From the NCBI GenBank assembly GCA_023230245.1, contig JALNXT010000050.1, positions 1 through 8,037 of the forward strand: a stretch of 8,037 nt of DNA, written 5' to 3'. Each line of letters opens with the position of its first letter. The stretch's first letter is position 1. The notes below the pieces were generated by a model. It saw only the letters and a list, made by a program, of their open reading frames with translations. It was not told the origin of the DNA and did no database searches. This document shows, piece after piece, positions 1 through 6,569 of this stretch. The translations under genes were made by a program, and so were the position numbers. The stretch is from Candidatus Cloacimonadota bacterium. Lineage in GTDB: Bacteria; Cloacimonadota; Cloacimonadia; Cloacimonadales; Cloacimonadaceae.

Positions 1-346
1 TGCGATCAACGCTTGGTACATAGATAATATCTCAATCACTGGCTCCAATGTGGTTACAACAGCCATCACCGGTCTCAGCATACAGCATTCTGGCAGCAGC
101 TTCCTGCTCAATTGGAATGCTTTGTCCGGAGCAAATAGATATAATGTATACATCAGCAGCGATCCCTATAGCGGCTTTGTGCTTCATGACACTACGGTAA
201 ACTCCCAACTCAGCATCTTGCAGAGCCAATTGCCGGCGGCAAAAGCCTTCTTTAAGGTGACTGCGGTGATAGATCCATTACCAGGAGCTGATAAACGGAT
301 CAGCCCACCTGCTATTCCCCAAACCCTCAAAAACGCATCTAGATAA
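1..346 (+). CDS. C-terminal end of exported modular protein (J-like domain end plus FN3), 5' truncated by window
   Basis: The reading frame is open from the first bases of the window (codons start at base 2) to TAA at 344-346, so only the last ~114 residues are seen. The first residues (AWYIDNISITGSN) look like the last strand of a choice-of-anchor J/MAM-like beta-sandwich, the same ending as YIALDDITID in the next gene. The rest is an FN3-like domain (NWNALSGANRYNVYISSDP, then AKAFFKVTAV). It closely resembles the terminal FN3 of the next gene (WTPVSGAALYQIYKASDP, GKAFYQVKAV), so the two proteins are probably paralogues in part. No C-terminal sorting tail follows the FN3. An internal ATG at 50 is not a credible start because it lies inside the domain. 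The specific function is unknown; a secreted adhesive or ligand-binding role is inferred from domain type only. Confidence 0.8.
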   Translation, partial: AINAWYIDNISITGSNVVTTAITGLSIQHSGSSFLLNWNALSGANRYNVYISSDPYSGFVLHDTTVNSQLSILQSQLPAAKAFFKVTAVIDPLPGADKRISPPAIPQTLKNASR

Positions 347-351
347 AGGAG
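346..351 (+). promoter_or_regulatory. Shine-Dalgarno AAGGAG overlapping the upstream stop codon
   Basis: AAGGAG begins inside the TAA stop of the preceding gene and lies 8 nt before the ATG at 360. The same 11-base string ATAAAGGAGTA recurs at the 6559/6570 gene junction. The arrangement suggests translational coupling within an operon. Confidence 0.75.
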
Positions 352-359
352 TATTTCGG

Positions 360-3300
360 ATGAAAAAGATTATTCTGATTAGCATGGCATTGACGCTCGT
401 AGCCGCTATCTTTGCCGAGATAATACCGATCGGCACAGGCACCGCTTACGCCTCCGAACCAATAGGTGCATATTATGGTTATCACCGTAGTGCTTCGATC
501 TACACTCAAGCAGAGCTTGGCGGCATCGGTAAGATAAACTCTATATCGTTCCAGGCTCAAAATACCAATGCAGCTGTTATCCCCATTAAGGTGTATATGA
601 TGATGACCCGTAGGGATAGCTTTGTTTCAGACACCGACACCTGGCCCAGCCTGATCCAATATCTCAGCCCTGTGTATCAAGGGAATATTTCCGGTTTCAC
701 TGCCGGAGAATGGAAGTCCATCACCCTCAGCACGCCCTTTAACTACAACTCATCCGGCTATAATCTGAGGATCATGATTGAATCTAATTATGGTGGTGCC
801 GGAGAAGGCTATGGTGGGCCTCGTTGGTTCTATTCCAATGCTCCGAGCCAACACCTATATATGCGCAGCTACACCAATCCCCCCACCCCCACCACGACGG
901 GATCATTAAATTCTAATCGCCCCAATATCCGCTTGAATATGAGTAACTTCGTGTGGTTTTCTCCTCCCGTCCTCGGCCTTTTCCCCAATCTTACAAGCTG
1001 GGATTTTGGTGAAACCCATATCAATATCGCCAAAACAAAGCAGTTTACGATCTACAATAGCGGAGCGGGGAATCTTCATCTGAACAGCATCACAACCTCC
1101 AGCAACTATTACAGCATTATCGAATCTCCTGCAGACATAGATCTTAGCAACGGTGAATCTGCCAGCTTCACAGTGCAATATCTGCCCACTGCCGTGGGAA
1201 CCCAGCAAAATGCTATAGTGACGATCAATAACAATATGGCGGCTAGGACAATTAACTTTTCAGCAAGCTGCTACTACCCTGGCGAGCCTATCCTCAACCT
1301 GCCCTTCTTTGAGGGTTTTGAAACCGGAAATGCAGATAATTCATCAGGAATCAATGGCTGGTCACAAATTAAAAATGCAACACAATTTTATTACTGGCTG
1401 AGAAACAGCGAGAGTAGCTCGGGCATAAAGCCCAGAACTGGCCAGTGGAACGCAACCTTGTCGGCTAGCTCAGAATGCTCTCTGTACAGGCCGATTCAAT
1501 TGATTGCCGGTAACAATTACTATATCAAGCTCTATGCCCGGCCCGAAAATACAAGTTCCCAAAGCACCATTAAGGTTAGCTACGGTGATTATTACTCTCT
1601 TAATGGCATGAACAGAATTATCATCAATACAACTGTCTTAAGCAGCTTAGCCTATCAAACATTATATGGTGTATTCTCTCCTCCCGCTACCGGTCTTTAT
1701 TACCTCGGAATTTATGGCAGCTCTGCCTCAAGTAACCAATACATCGCCCTGGATGACATCACCATTGATCAGCTTCCTACAAGCCCGATCTTGTTTCATG
1801 ATCCCACAACGATCAATTTTGGAAACAAGTGGCAAAATCAGGAGCAGGGCCCTCGGAACATTACCATCACCAATGAAGGCGGTAGCATCCTAAATTTATC
1901 GGCCAATGAGCTCAGCATTATCGGTGCCAATGCCGCACAGTTCAGAATCGGCACCACCAACTTGCCCGCGGCTTTAAATCCTGGCCATTCAATCGTAATC
2001 CCGGTCTATGGCACAGCCAACATCGAGGGTTCCCTCTCTGCCACCCTGCGCATTAGCCATAATCAGACCGGAAGAAATTACGATATTCCCCTCAGCATAA
2101 CCGGCCTTCGGGAAGGCTCTATAAACATCGGTACAGGCAATAACCTCGGATACCTACCTATCTTAACCAGTGCTAACTATAGCTATAGCCAGAGCATCTT
2201 CCTGCAAAGCGAGATCAATGTGCCAGGTAAATGTGTTGACAAGCTATACTACTACTGGAACGGCTATGATGAAGCGATCAATAGCAACGATTGGACCATC
2301 TATATGGGGCACACATCTCTGACGGCATTTGCCAATAATAGCAGTTGGATTCCTCTTGGTCAGCTTAGCCAGGTCTTCCAGGGTGAAGTGCTTCTGCCCG
2401 CTGAAGCTGGTTGGGTAGAGATCCCGCTCGCCGCACCCTTCCTCTACAGCAACCAGAGCAATCTGGTGATTGCCGTGCTGGAAAGCCGGTCAGGTAAGGA
2501 TCAATACGACGCATTCTTCTTTTGCACCGTTACAAGCACAGCTCGCAGCCTTTATATTGCAGATGCTACAAATCCGCCAAATCCTGCCAGTCCGCTTTCT
2601 GGGAGCACAAGTACAAGGCATCCCAATATACTGCTAAGTATGGCTACACCTGTCAATAAGGAAGTGACTATTGGGGTGGGTACTGGTAACACCTACGAGC
2701 CTATAGCCAGCTATTGGGGTTATCACCGTAGTGCGGCAATCTATCTACCGGGGGAGCTTGGTGGCTCTGGCACGATATATACGATCGCCTATAAAGCCGC
2801 TACTACCACTACTACTGTAATCCCGATCAAGATTTATATGAAAATGACCACAGCAAGCAGCTTAGCACCCGCTGCTCCCTGGGCAACCCTGATCGCCGGG
2901 CTTAGTCCTCTGTATGAAGGGACTATTTCGGTCACCAGCGTTGGGGGGTGGAAAACCATCACCCTCACCACGCCCTTCATCTATACCGGAAACAATCTGG
3001 AAATCCTGATTGAATCAAACTATGGTGGCACCGGAACCAGTGGACCTAAATGGTATTATTCACCTGCCACAAACCGAAACCAATTCATTCGCAAAGATTC
3101 CTCTGCACCTACCACAGAAGTTGGAACAGTGGATTCTAACCGCCCGGACATCCAATTGGATATCAGAGGATTCCATGATTTTCCACCTAGTCTTGCCGCT
3201 AGTCCCGCCAGTATCAATTTCAGTTCTGTTGTTCAGAGTGTACAGACAGGTCCCCAGAATGTCACTATCAGTAACAATGGTGGTAGCACTTTGAATATCA

Positions 3301-4268
3301 CTGCCTCAGATCTCAGCCTTAGTGGCATTAATGCTAACCAGTTCAGCCTTGTAACTACCAATCTACCCGCAGCCCTAAGTGCTGGCCAATCCGTGGAGAT
3401 TCCGGTCTATGTAACCGCTAACACCGTCGGCACTATCTCTGCCAACCTGCGCATTGTGAGTAGTCAGACCAATACGGTTTTAGACATTGCACTTAGTGCA
3501 GAAGGTTTGCCCGCAGGCATCGTGGTCATTGGCAATGGTACCGTTAATCTTGGTCTGCCCGTCGATCCTTACTATGGCTACACCTATAGCCAGAGCATCT
3601 ATCTGCAAAGCGAGATCAATACTGCTGGTAAGCGGATTGAAAAACTGTATTACTACTGGAATGGAGTATCCGCAGCGACTAAGAGCAACGACTGGACCAT
3701 CTATATGGGACACACCGCACTTACGTCTTTTGAGACCAATACCAGTTGGGTCCCCTTTGCCAGCCTGAGCCAGGTCTTCCAGGGAGAAGTTGCCCTGCCT
3801 GCCTCAGCCGGGTGGATCGAGATTCCGCTCAGCACCGCCTTTGACTATAACAACATGGACAATCTGGTGATCGCCATTGATGAAAACGAAGCAAATCACG
3901 ATACAAATTCTCATTATTTCCTTTGCACCGGCACCGCCACGAAACGCAGCATTAGGAATCGCTCAGATAGTATCAACCCCAATCCTTCCACTCCGCCTTC
4001 CATATTACCAACGTCCGGCTATCCCAATGTGATGCTGTTCTTAGTTGGCGACATAGCCGAGGCACCTGAGCTGGGGATTTCCTCCACTGGCACTCTCAAT
4101 TGGACGCCAGTGTCAGGAGCCGCTCTCTACCAAATCTACAAGGCAAGCGATCCGAATATACCTTTTGAGCCCTACGCAACCACAACTGGAACAAGCTGGA
4201 CAGATCCCCTGTTTCCCCAAGGCAAAGCTTTCTACCAAGTGAAAGCAGTGGACAGTGCGGGTAAATAG
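360..4268 (+). CDS. Large exported repeat-built beta-sandwich protein (four ~175-aa modules, choice-of-anchor D and J-like domains, FN3)
   Basis: A 1302-residue protein. Residues 1-19 are a Sec signal peptide (KK, hydrophobic core, likely cleavage IFA|EI). Domains in order: module A1 (20-196), choice-of-anchor D/ASPM-SPD-2-Hydin-like D1 (209-305), choice-of-anchor J/MAM-like J (310-472, FFEGFE ... ALDDITID), D2 (477-587), module B1 (588-762), A2 (769-937), D3 (942-1053), B2 (1054-1228), FN3 (about 1235-1302). A and B are divergent versions of one fold, sharing an IGTG/IGNG start, YSQSIY or HRSASIY, an IYM/VYM strand, LSxVYQG/VFQG, GW-x-I-x-L and a closing RPNI-like strand. I recall modules like B in secreted Bacteroidota-type proteins, usually annotated as hypothetical. 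No catalytic motif, transmembrane helix or sorting tail is visible; the chain stops just after FN3. The start has a good AAGGAG 8 nt upstream. It probably shares an operon with the preceding gene. A surface, adhesion or matrix role is inferred; the ligand is unknown. Confidence 0.9.
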   Translation: MKKIILISMALTLVAAIFAEIIPIGTGTAYASEPIGAYYGYHRSASIYTQAELGGIGKINSISFQAQNTNAAVIPIKVYMMMTRRDSFVSDTDTWPSLIQYLSPVYQGNISGFTAGEWKSITLSTPFNYNSSGYNLRIMIESNYGGAGEGYGGPRWFYSNAPSQHLYMRSYTNPPTPTTTGSLNSNRPNIRLNMSNFVWFSPPVLGLFPNLTSWDFGETHINIAKTKQFTIYNSGAGNLHLNSITTSSNYYSIIESPADIDLSNGESASFTVQYLPTAVGTQQNAIVTINNNMAARTINFSASCYYPGEPILNLPFFEGFETGNADNSSGINGWSQIKNATQFYYWLRNSESSSGIKPRTGQWNATLSASSECSLYRPIQLIAGNNYYIKLYARPENTSSQSTIKVSYGDYYSLNGMNRIIINTTVLSSLAYQTLYGVFSPPATGLYYLGIYGSSASSNQYIALDDITIDQLPTSPILFHDPTTINFGNKWQNQEQGPRNITITNEGGSILNLSANELSIIGANAAQFRIGTTNLPAALNPGHSIVIPVYGTANIEGSLSATLRISHNQTGRNYDIPLSITGLREGSINIGTGNNLGYLPILTSANYSYSQSIFLQSEINVPGKCVDKLYYYWNGYDEAINSNDWTIYMGHTSLTAFANNSSWIPLGQLSQVFQGEVLLPAEAGWVEIPLAAPFLYSNQSNLVIAVLESRSGKDQYDAFFFCTVTSTARSLYIADATNPPNPASPLSGSTSTRHPNILLSMATPVNKEVTIGVGTGNTYEPIASYWGYHRSAAIYLPGELGGSGTIYTIAYKAATTTTTVIPIKIYMKMTTASSLAPAAPWATLIAGLSPLYEGTISVTSVGGWKTITLTTPFIYTGNNLEILIESNYGGTGTSGPKWYYSPATNRNQFIRKDSSAPTTEVGTVDSNRPDIQLDIRGFHDFPPSLAASPASINFSSVVQSVQTGPQNVTISNNGGSTLNITASDLSLSGINANQFSLVTTNLPAALSAGQSVEIPVYVTANTVGTISANLRIVSSQTNTVLDIALSAEGLPAGIVVIGNGTVNLGLPVDPYYGYTYSQSIYLQSEINTAGKRIEKLYYYWNGVSAATKSNDWTIYMGHTALTSFETNTSWVPFASLSQVFQGEVALPASAGWIEIPLSTAFDYNNMDNLVIAIDENEANHDTNSHYFLCTGTATKRSIRNRSDSINPNPSTPPSILPTSGYPNVMLFLVGDIAEAPELGISSTGTLNWTPVSGAALYQIYKASDPNIPFEPYATTTGTSWTDPLFPQGKAFYQVKAVDSAGK
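417..2645 (+). repeat. First long repeat block in the 1302-aa gene (A1-D1-J-D2-B1)
   Basis: This block encodes modules A1 through B1 and matches the order A-D-B of the second block at 2664-4043, with an extra D1-J pair inside. Close protein similarity is accompanied by exact DNA matches, for example a 17-base match at 477-493 with 2718-2734 (A modules) and at 2367-2383 with 3768-3784 (B modules). This points to internal duplication or gene conversion within one gene. Confidence 0.75.
2664..4043 (+). repeat. Second long repeat block in the 1302-aa gene (A2-D3-B2)
   Basis: This is the shorter partner of the block at 417-2645, encoding A2 (769-937), D3 (942-1053) and B2 (1054-1228). D3 resembles D2 much more than D1 (shared NLPAAL, IPVY.TAN and NLRI/TLRI stretches). 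The simplest history is duplication of an A-D-B unit, with D1-J gained in the first unit or lost from the second. Confidence 0.75.
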
Positions 4269-4269
4269 T

Positions 4270-4294
4270 GAGGCGATAAAACCCAATCAGCCTC
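4270..4294 (+). other. Small stem-loop just after the stop codon
   Basis: GAGGC plus GAT (4270-4277) can pair with ATC and GCCTC (4286-4294) around a single bulged A, leaving an 8-nt A/C-rich loop. It lies 1 nt after the 4268 stop. No T-tract follows, so it is not a classical intrinsic terminator; it could protect the 3' end or be chance. Confidence 0.3.
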
Positions 4295-4335
4295 TGCAAC
4301 CCGGCAGGAAAGTGAGCAATGATGTAACGAGGGAA

Positions 4336-4355
4336 TGCCTGCGTCCTCGCAGGCA
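4336..4355 (+). other. Perfect 8-bp hairpin with TCCT loop at edge of repeat copy 1
   Basis: Arms TGCCTGCG (4336-4343) and CGCAGGCA (4348-4355) are perfectly complementary around the loop TCCT (4344-4347). It overlaps the outer edge of the 114-bp repeat by three bases and has the same form (7-9 bp stem, 4-nt loop) as the hairpins inside it. It is therefore probably part of the full element. The matching place in copy 2 (around 7898-7920) lacks this hairpin. Confidence 0.7.
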
Positions 4356-4466
4356 AGGTTCTATCTAGCCTGCACTCGAGCAGTCGAGTGTCCTCGTCGG
4401 TAGTCAAAACAACTGTGGGTGGGGACACCCACAGGCCTTTCCAGTCAGGAGCCAGGAATTCCCAGT
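4353..4466 (-). repeat. Hairpin-bearing intergenic repeat element, copy 1 (inverted relative to copy 2)
   Basis: The reverse complement of this stretch aligns with 7787-7900 over 114 bases without gaps. I counted 11 mismatches by hand (about 90% identity). Hairpins on the + strand are: CACTCGA/TCGAGTG with loop GCAG (4373-4390); CTGTGGGTG/CACCCACAG with loop GGGA (4413-4434, perfect 9 bp); and a decayed one at 4439-4458 (TTCCAGTC/GCCAGGAA, two mismatches, loop AGGA). No open reading frame is credible here. It is likely a dispersed non-coding repeat of the REP/MITE sort or a structured RNA element; the family is not recognised. Confidence 0.85.
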
Positions 4467-4503
4467 TTCGCCGAACTTACAGCCACTAGGGTATTTTTTT
4501 AAC

Positions 4504-4528
4504 TTGACACCCTAAAGATTTATATAAG
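4504..4528 (+). promoter_or_regulatory. Possible promoter upstream of the C10 peptidase gene
   Basis: TTGACA (4504-4509) follows a run of seven T (4494-4500). TATAAG (4523-4528) lies 13 nt downstream, shorter than the usual ~17. TTGACA is overlapped by a 6-bp inverted repeat, TAGGGT (4487-4492) and ACCCTA (4509-4514), which could be an operator. The region is AT-rich and sits between the repeat element and the leader. The spacing makes this only a candidate; FCB-group promoters also differ from the E. coli consensus. Confidence 0.3.
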
Positions 4529-4546
4529 AGTTGGATCAGGTGCCTA

Positions 4547-4586
4547 AGGATTAGCTGTGGATACTTGCGACAATGAAGCTAATCCT
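4547..4586 (+). promoter_or_regulatory. 10-bp perfect inverted repeat in the leader of the peptidase gene
   Basis: AGGATTAGCT (4547-4556) and AGCTAATCCT (4577-4586) are perfect reverse complements separated by 20 nt, about 65 nt before the ATG. In RNA this gives a stem with a large loop. CAATG (4571-4575) in the loop can instead pair with CATTG (4591-4595) just outside, offering an alternative fold. It could be a leader regulatory structure or an operator; no known riboswitch class is recognised. Confidence 0.5.
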
Positions 4587-4642
4587 ACGACATTGCTGTT
4601 TAGATTGTAAATATCGGCACCCAAGCCAATACCTACTAATAT

Positions 4643-4646
4643 GGAG
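4643..4646 (+). promoter_or_regulatory. Short ribosome binding site GGAG for the peptidase gene
   Basis: GGAG lies 5 nt before the ATG at 4652, weaker and closer than the AAGGAG sites used elsewhere in the window. It supports ATG 4652, which also gives a clean signal peptide. Confidence 0.55.
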
Positions 4647-4651
4647 CCATA

Positions 4652-6559
4652 ATGAGAAAACTCGTAGTTGCCATTCTTTTCCTATTGCCGCTCTTGGGGC
4701 TATTTGCAAGTGCCGTTTCACCCGAAAGAGCAATCAACATCGGGAGAGAGTTCTTTTCATCTCTCACCGATGACAGTAATGTCCTTTGCGATATTGAAGC
4801 TTATCACAGCTCTGTAAATCAAGCCACAGATTTCTATATTATCCGCTTTGATCCTGTTGGCTTTATCATTTTAGCAGCAGAAGAACAATCCACGCCGATA
4901 TTAGCTTATTCAATGGAATCCAGCTTTCCAAGAGAGACGATGCCTCCTCAGGTAGAGTGGTATCTTGGCGAATATGCCAGCGGAATGGCGCAGATCAGGG
5001 AGCATCCCGAATGGCAGCTTGATCCTCTTTGGGATAGTTTGGAAGCGGGGGATTTCTCTGCTTATCATCATAACCGTAATGTTACTCCTTTGTTATCCAC
5101 AACCTGGGATCAGGATTGGCCATATAATTCCATGTGTCCTTCCGATGCCAGCGGTCCCGGAGGCAGGGTATATGCAGGCTGTGTGGCAGTATCTATGGCG
5201 CAGATTATGAAGAAATGGGGATATCCGCTCACCGGCAACGGCACACATTCATATAATCTAGGTATATACGGAGTGCAAACGGCAAACTTCGGGGCTACAA
5301 CATACAATTGGGCGAATATGCCAAACAGCATCTATACGGCAAACACCAGTATCTCCACGCTTATGTATCACTGCGGAGTTTCGGTGGATACACAGTATGG
5401 CGCAGATGCCAGCGGTGCCTTATCCGAGAACGTACGCAATGCCATGGTAAACTATTTTAGGTTTAATACTGCGGCAGTGTATAGAACTGCTTCTGCTTAT
5501 ACAAGCACCGCTTGGGCTGCGATGCTGAGGGCTGATTTGGATTTGGGACGTCCTGTTTACTATGGCGGGAGCAATGGGAGTGCCGGCCATGCTTGTGTGA
5601 TAGACGGCTATACGGGCACTGATTTTTTCCATATAAACTGGGGCTGGAGCGGGACTTACAATGGCAATTTCCACCTGACGAACCTAAACCCCGGTTCATA
5701 CAATTTTAACCTGACCCAAGCAGGGGTATTCAATCTATATCCTCTTAGCTCTGCGCCACCTAATCCGCCCACGAACTTTGTGGCTAAAGAAGTGGCAAAC
5801 ACGGTATATTTGAATTGGGATTTGGCGGGGTCTTTTTCAAAAATATGGCGATTAACACCTGGACAGGAAAGCAATGAAACAGCTTGGGTAAGCCTTATTC
5901 CTGGCACTCAAGGCAGTACCTATTTTATGGAATACACTTGGGCTTCTTTCCCATACGGAACCTATCTGTGGGCAGTTAAAGCAGTTAGTGGCGCGGGGGT
6001 TTCATCAATTCCGGTTTTCTCCAATCCCATCATCAAAGCAGTGCCCACACCCCTTGCCAGCGGCTGGAATCTGATATCGCTCAATCTTACCCCCGGAGAT
6101 CCCTCTATCGCCGCACAAACCGCTTCGATAGCGGCAAACTTGCAACAGATAAAGTGTCCGGAGGGGATATATATACCCAATAACCCGTTTTCCACGCTTA
6201 GCTCCTTTGCAGACAGAAAGGGCTACAACATGCAAATGGCGGCGGCGGCGAGCTGGGGAGTAAGTGGCGTACCCATTGCTCCATCTACCCCCATAGCATT
6301 GCAGGATGGCTGGAATTTGGTGGCATATCTGCCCCAATCTCCGCTCCCTGTGGCAACCGCAGTGCAAAGCATCAGCAGTTGGTTGGTTCAGGTAAAAGGA
6401 AATGACGGCATTTACGAACCCAATAACCCCTATTCTACGTTAACCACGATGTTGCCCAATAAAGGCTATTGGATAAAGATAACGGGAAATCATAATCTTA
6501 TCTATCCCGGTGCTAGTAAAGATGTTTACCAGCCTACACAAACCTTGTGGTCTAAATAA
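4652..6559 (+). CDS. Secreted C10 family (streptopain-like) cysteine peptidase preproprotein with FN3 and two GWNL modules
   Basis: A 635-residue protein. Residues 1 to about 20 are a signal peptide (MRKLVVAILFLLPLLGLFASA). Residues ~22-140 resemble the Spi-type inhibitory propeptide of C10 peptidases (FYIIRFDPVGFIILAAEE at ~61-78, then ILAYS). The peptidase domain spans about 145-365: W152-D-Q154 (likely oxyanion-hole Gln), catalytic Cys177 in GCVAVSMAQIMKKWGYP, catalytic His313 in GHACVIDGY, and N329-W-G-W332. These match Gln/Cys/His/Asn-Trp of streptopain, so the enzyme looks active; propeptide removal should activate it outside the cytoplasm. An FN3-like domain (~370-462) follows, then two tandem modules (~468-540 and 550-622) with GWNL(I/V), GIY-P/EPNNP(F/Y)STL and KGY signatures. 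These may bind a surface or envelope component. No T9SS-type tail is visible at the C-terminus. It is the first gene of a probable two-gene operon with the gene at 6570. Confidence 0.92.
   Translation: MRKLVVAILFLLPLLGLFASAVSPERAINIGREFFSSLTDDSNVLCDIEAYHSSVNQATDFYIIRFDPVGFIILAAEEQSTPILAYSMESSFPRETMPPQVEWYLGEYASGMAQIREHPEWQLDPLWDSLEAGDFSAYHHNRNVTPLLSTTWDQDWPYNSMCPSDASGPGGRVYAGCVAVSMAQIMKKWGYPLTGNGTHSYNLGIYGVQTANFGATTYNWANMPNSIYTANTSISTLMYHCGVSVDTQYGADASGALSENVRNAMVNYFRFNTAAVYRTASAYTSTAWAAMLRADLDLGRPVYYGGSNGSAGHACVIDGYTGTDFFHINWGWSGTYNGNFHLTNLNPGSYNFNLTQAGVFNLYPLSSAPPNPPTNFVAKEVANTVYLNWDLAGSFSKIWRLTPGQESNETAWVSLIPGTQGSTYFMEYTWASFPYGTYLWAVKAVSGAGVSSIPVFSNPIIKAVPTPLASGWNLISLNLTPGDPSIAAQTASIAANLQQIKCPEGIYIPNNPFSTLSSFADRKGYNMQMAAAASWGVSGVPIAPSTPIALQDGWNLVAYLPQSPLPVATAVQSISSWLVQVKGNDGIYEPNNPYSTLTTMLPNKGYWIKITGNHNLIYPGASKDVYQPTQTLWSK
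6053..6517 (+). repeat. Two tandem GWNL modules encoded in the 3' end of the peptidase gene
   Basis: Residues ~468-540 and ~550-622 share L-x-x-GWNL(I/V), a helix-like middle, an I/V-K-x-x-(E/D)GIY segment, PNNP(F/Y)STL and a KGY close (W472 and W554). The first copy ends in KGYNMQM instead of KGYWIKI, so it has drifted at a position conserved in such modules. I recall comparable GWNL...KGYW modules in secreted FCB-group proteins; their function is unknown to me. Confidence 0.7.
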
Positions 6560-6564
6560 AGGAG
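6559..6564 (+). promoter_or_regulatory. Shine-Dalgarno AAGGAG deciding start at 6570
   Basis: AAGGAG starts on the last base of the peptidase stop codon. Two in-frame ATGs follow, at 6567 (2 nt away, too close) and 6570 (5 nt away). The second is the likelier start. The upstream in-frame ATG at 6510 lies inside the peptidase gene and would put 20 non-signal residues before the signal peptide. Confidence 0.7.
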
Positions 6565-6569
6565 TAATG

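Noticed and set aside
878..900. C-rich tract (six C, then five C) as a phase-variation site
   Set aside because: The tract is short and interrupted and encodes a proline/threonine linker (NPPTPTTTG) that also occurs, with other codons, in the sister modules.
4269..4368. Possible frameshifted C-terminal sorting tail after the 1302-aa gene
   Set aside because: The three forward frames after the stop were read: one stays open to about 4368 but encodes no NPF-type tail pattern or beta strands, and another stops at once. There is no sign of a broken tail.
4096..4428. Reverse-strand ORF spanning the end of the large gene and the repeat
   Set aside because: It overlaps a well-supported coding region and the repeat element, and shows no ribosome site or recognisable domain. 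It is an antisense shadow, like the other short overlapping ORFs (e.g. 906-1208, 6005-6367, 6575-6928).
4336..4466. CRISPR array or tRNA in the hairpin-rich intergenic region
   Set aside because: There are no regularly spaced direct repeats with spacers, and no cloverleaf with anticodon and T arms. The structures are independent short hairpins.
4487..4500. Run of seven T as an intrinsic terminator for the 1302-aa gene
   Set aside because: No GC-rich stem sits directly before the T-run; the strong hairpins of the repeat end at 4458, about 36 nt away.
6510..6569. Upstream ATG 6510 as start of the 401-aa protein
   Set aside because: It lies inside the peptidase coding region with no good ribosome site and would bury the signal peptide behind 20 residues. 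ATG 6570 has AAGGAG 5 nt upstream.
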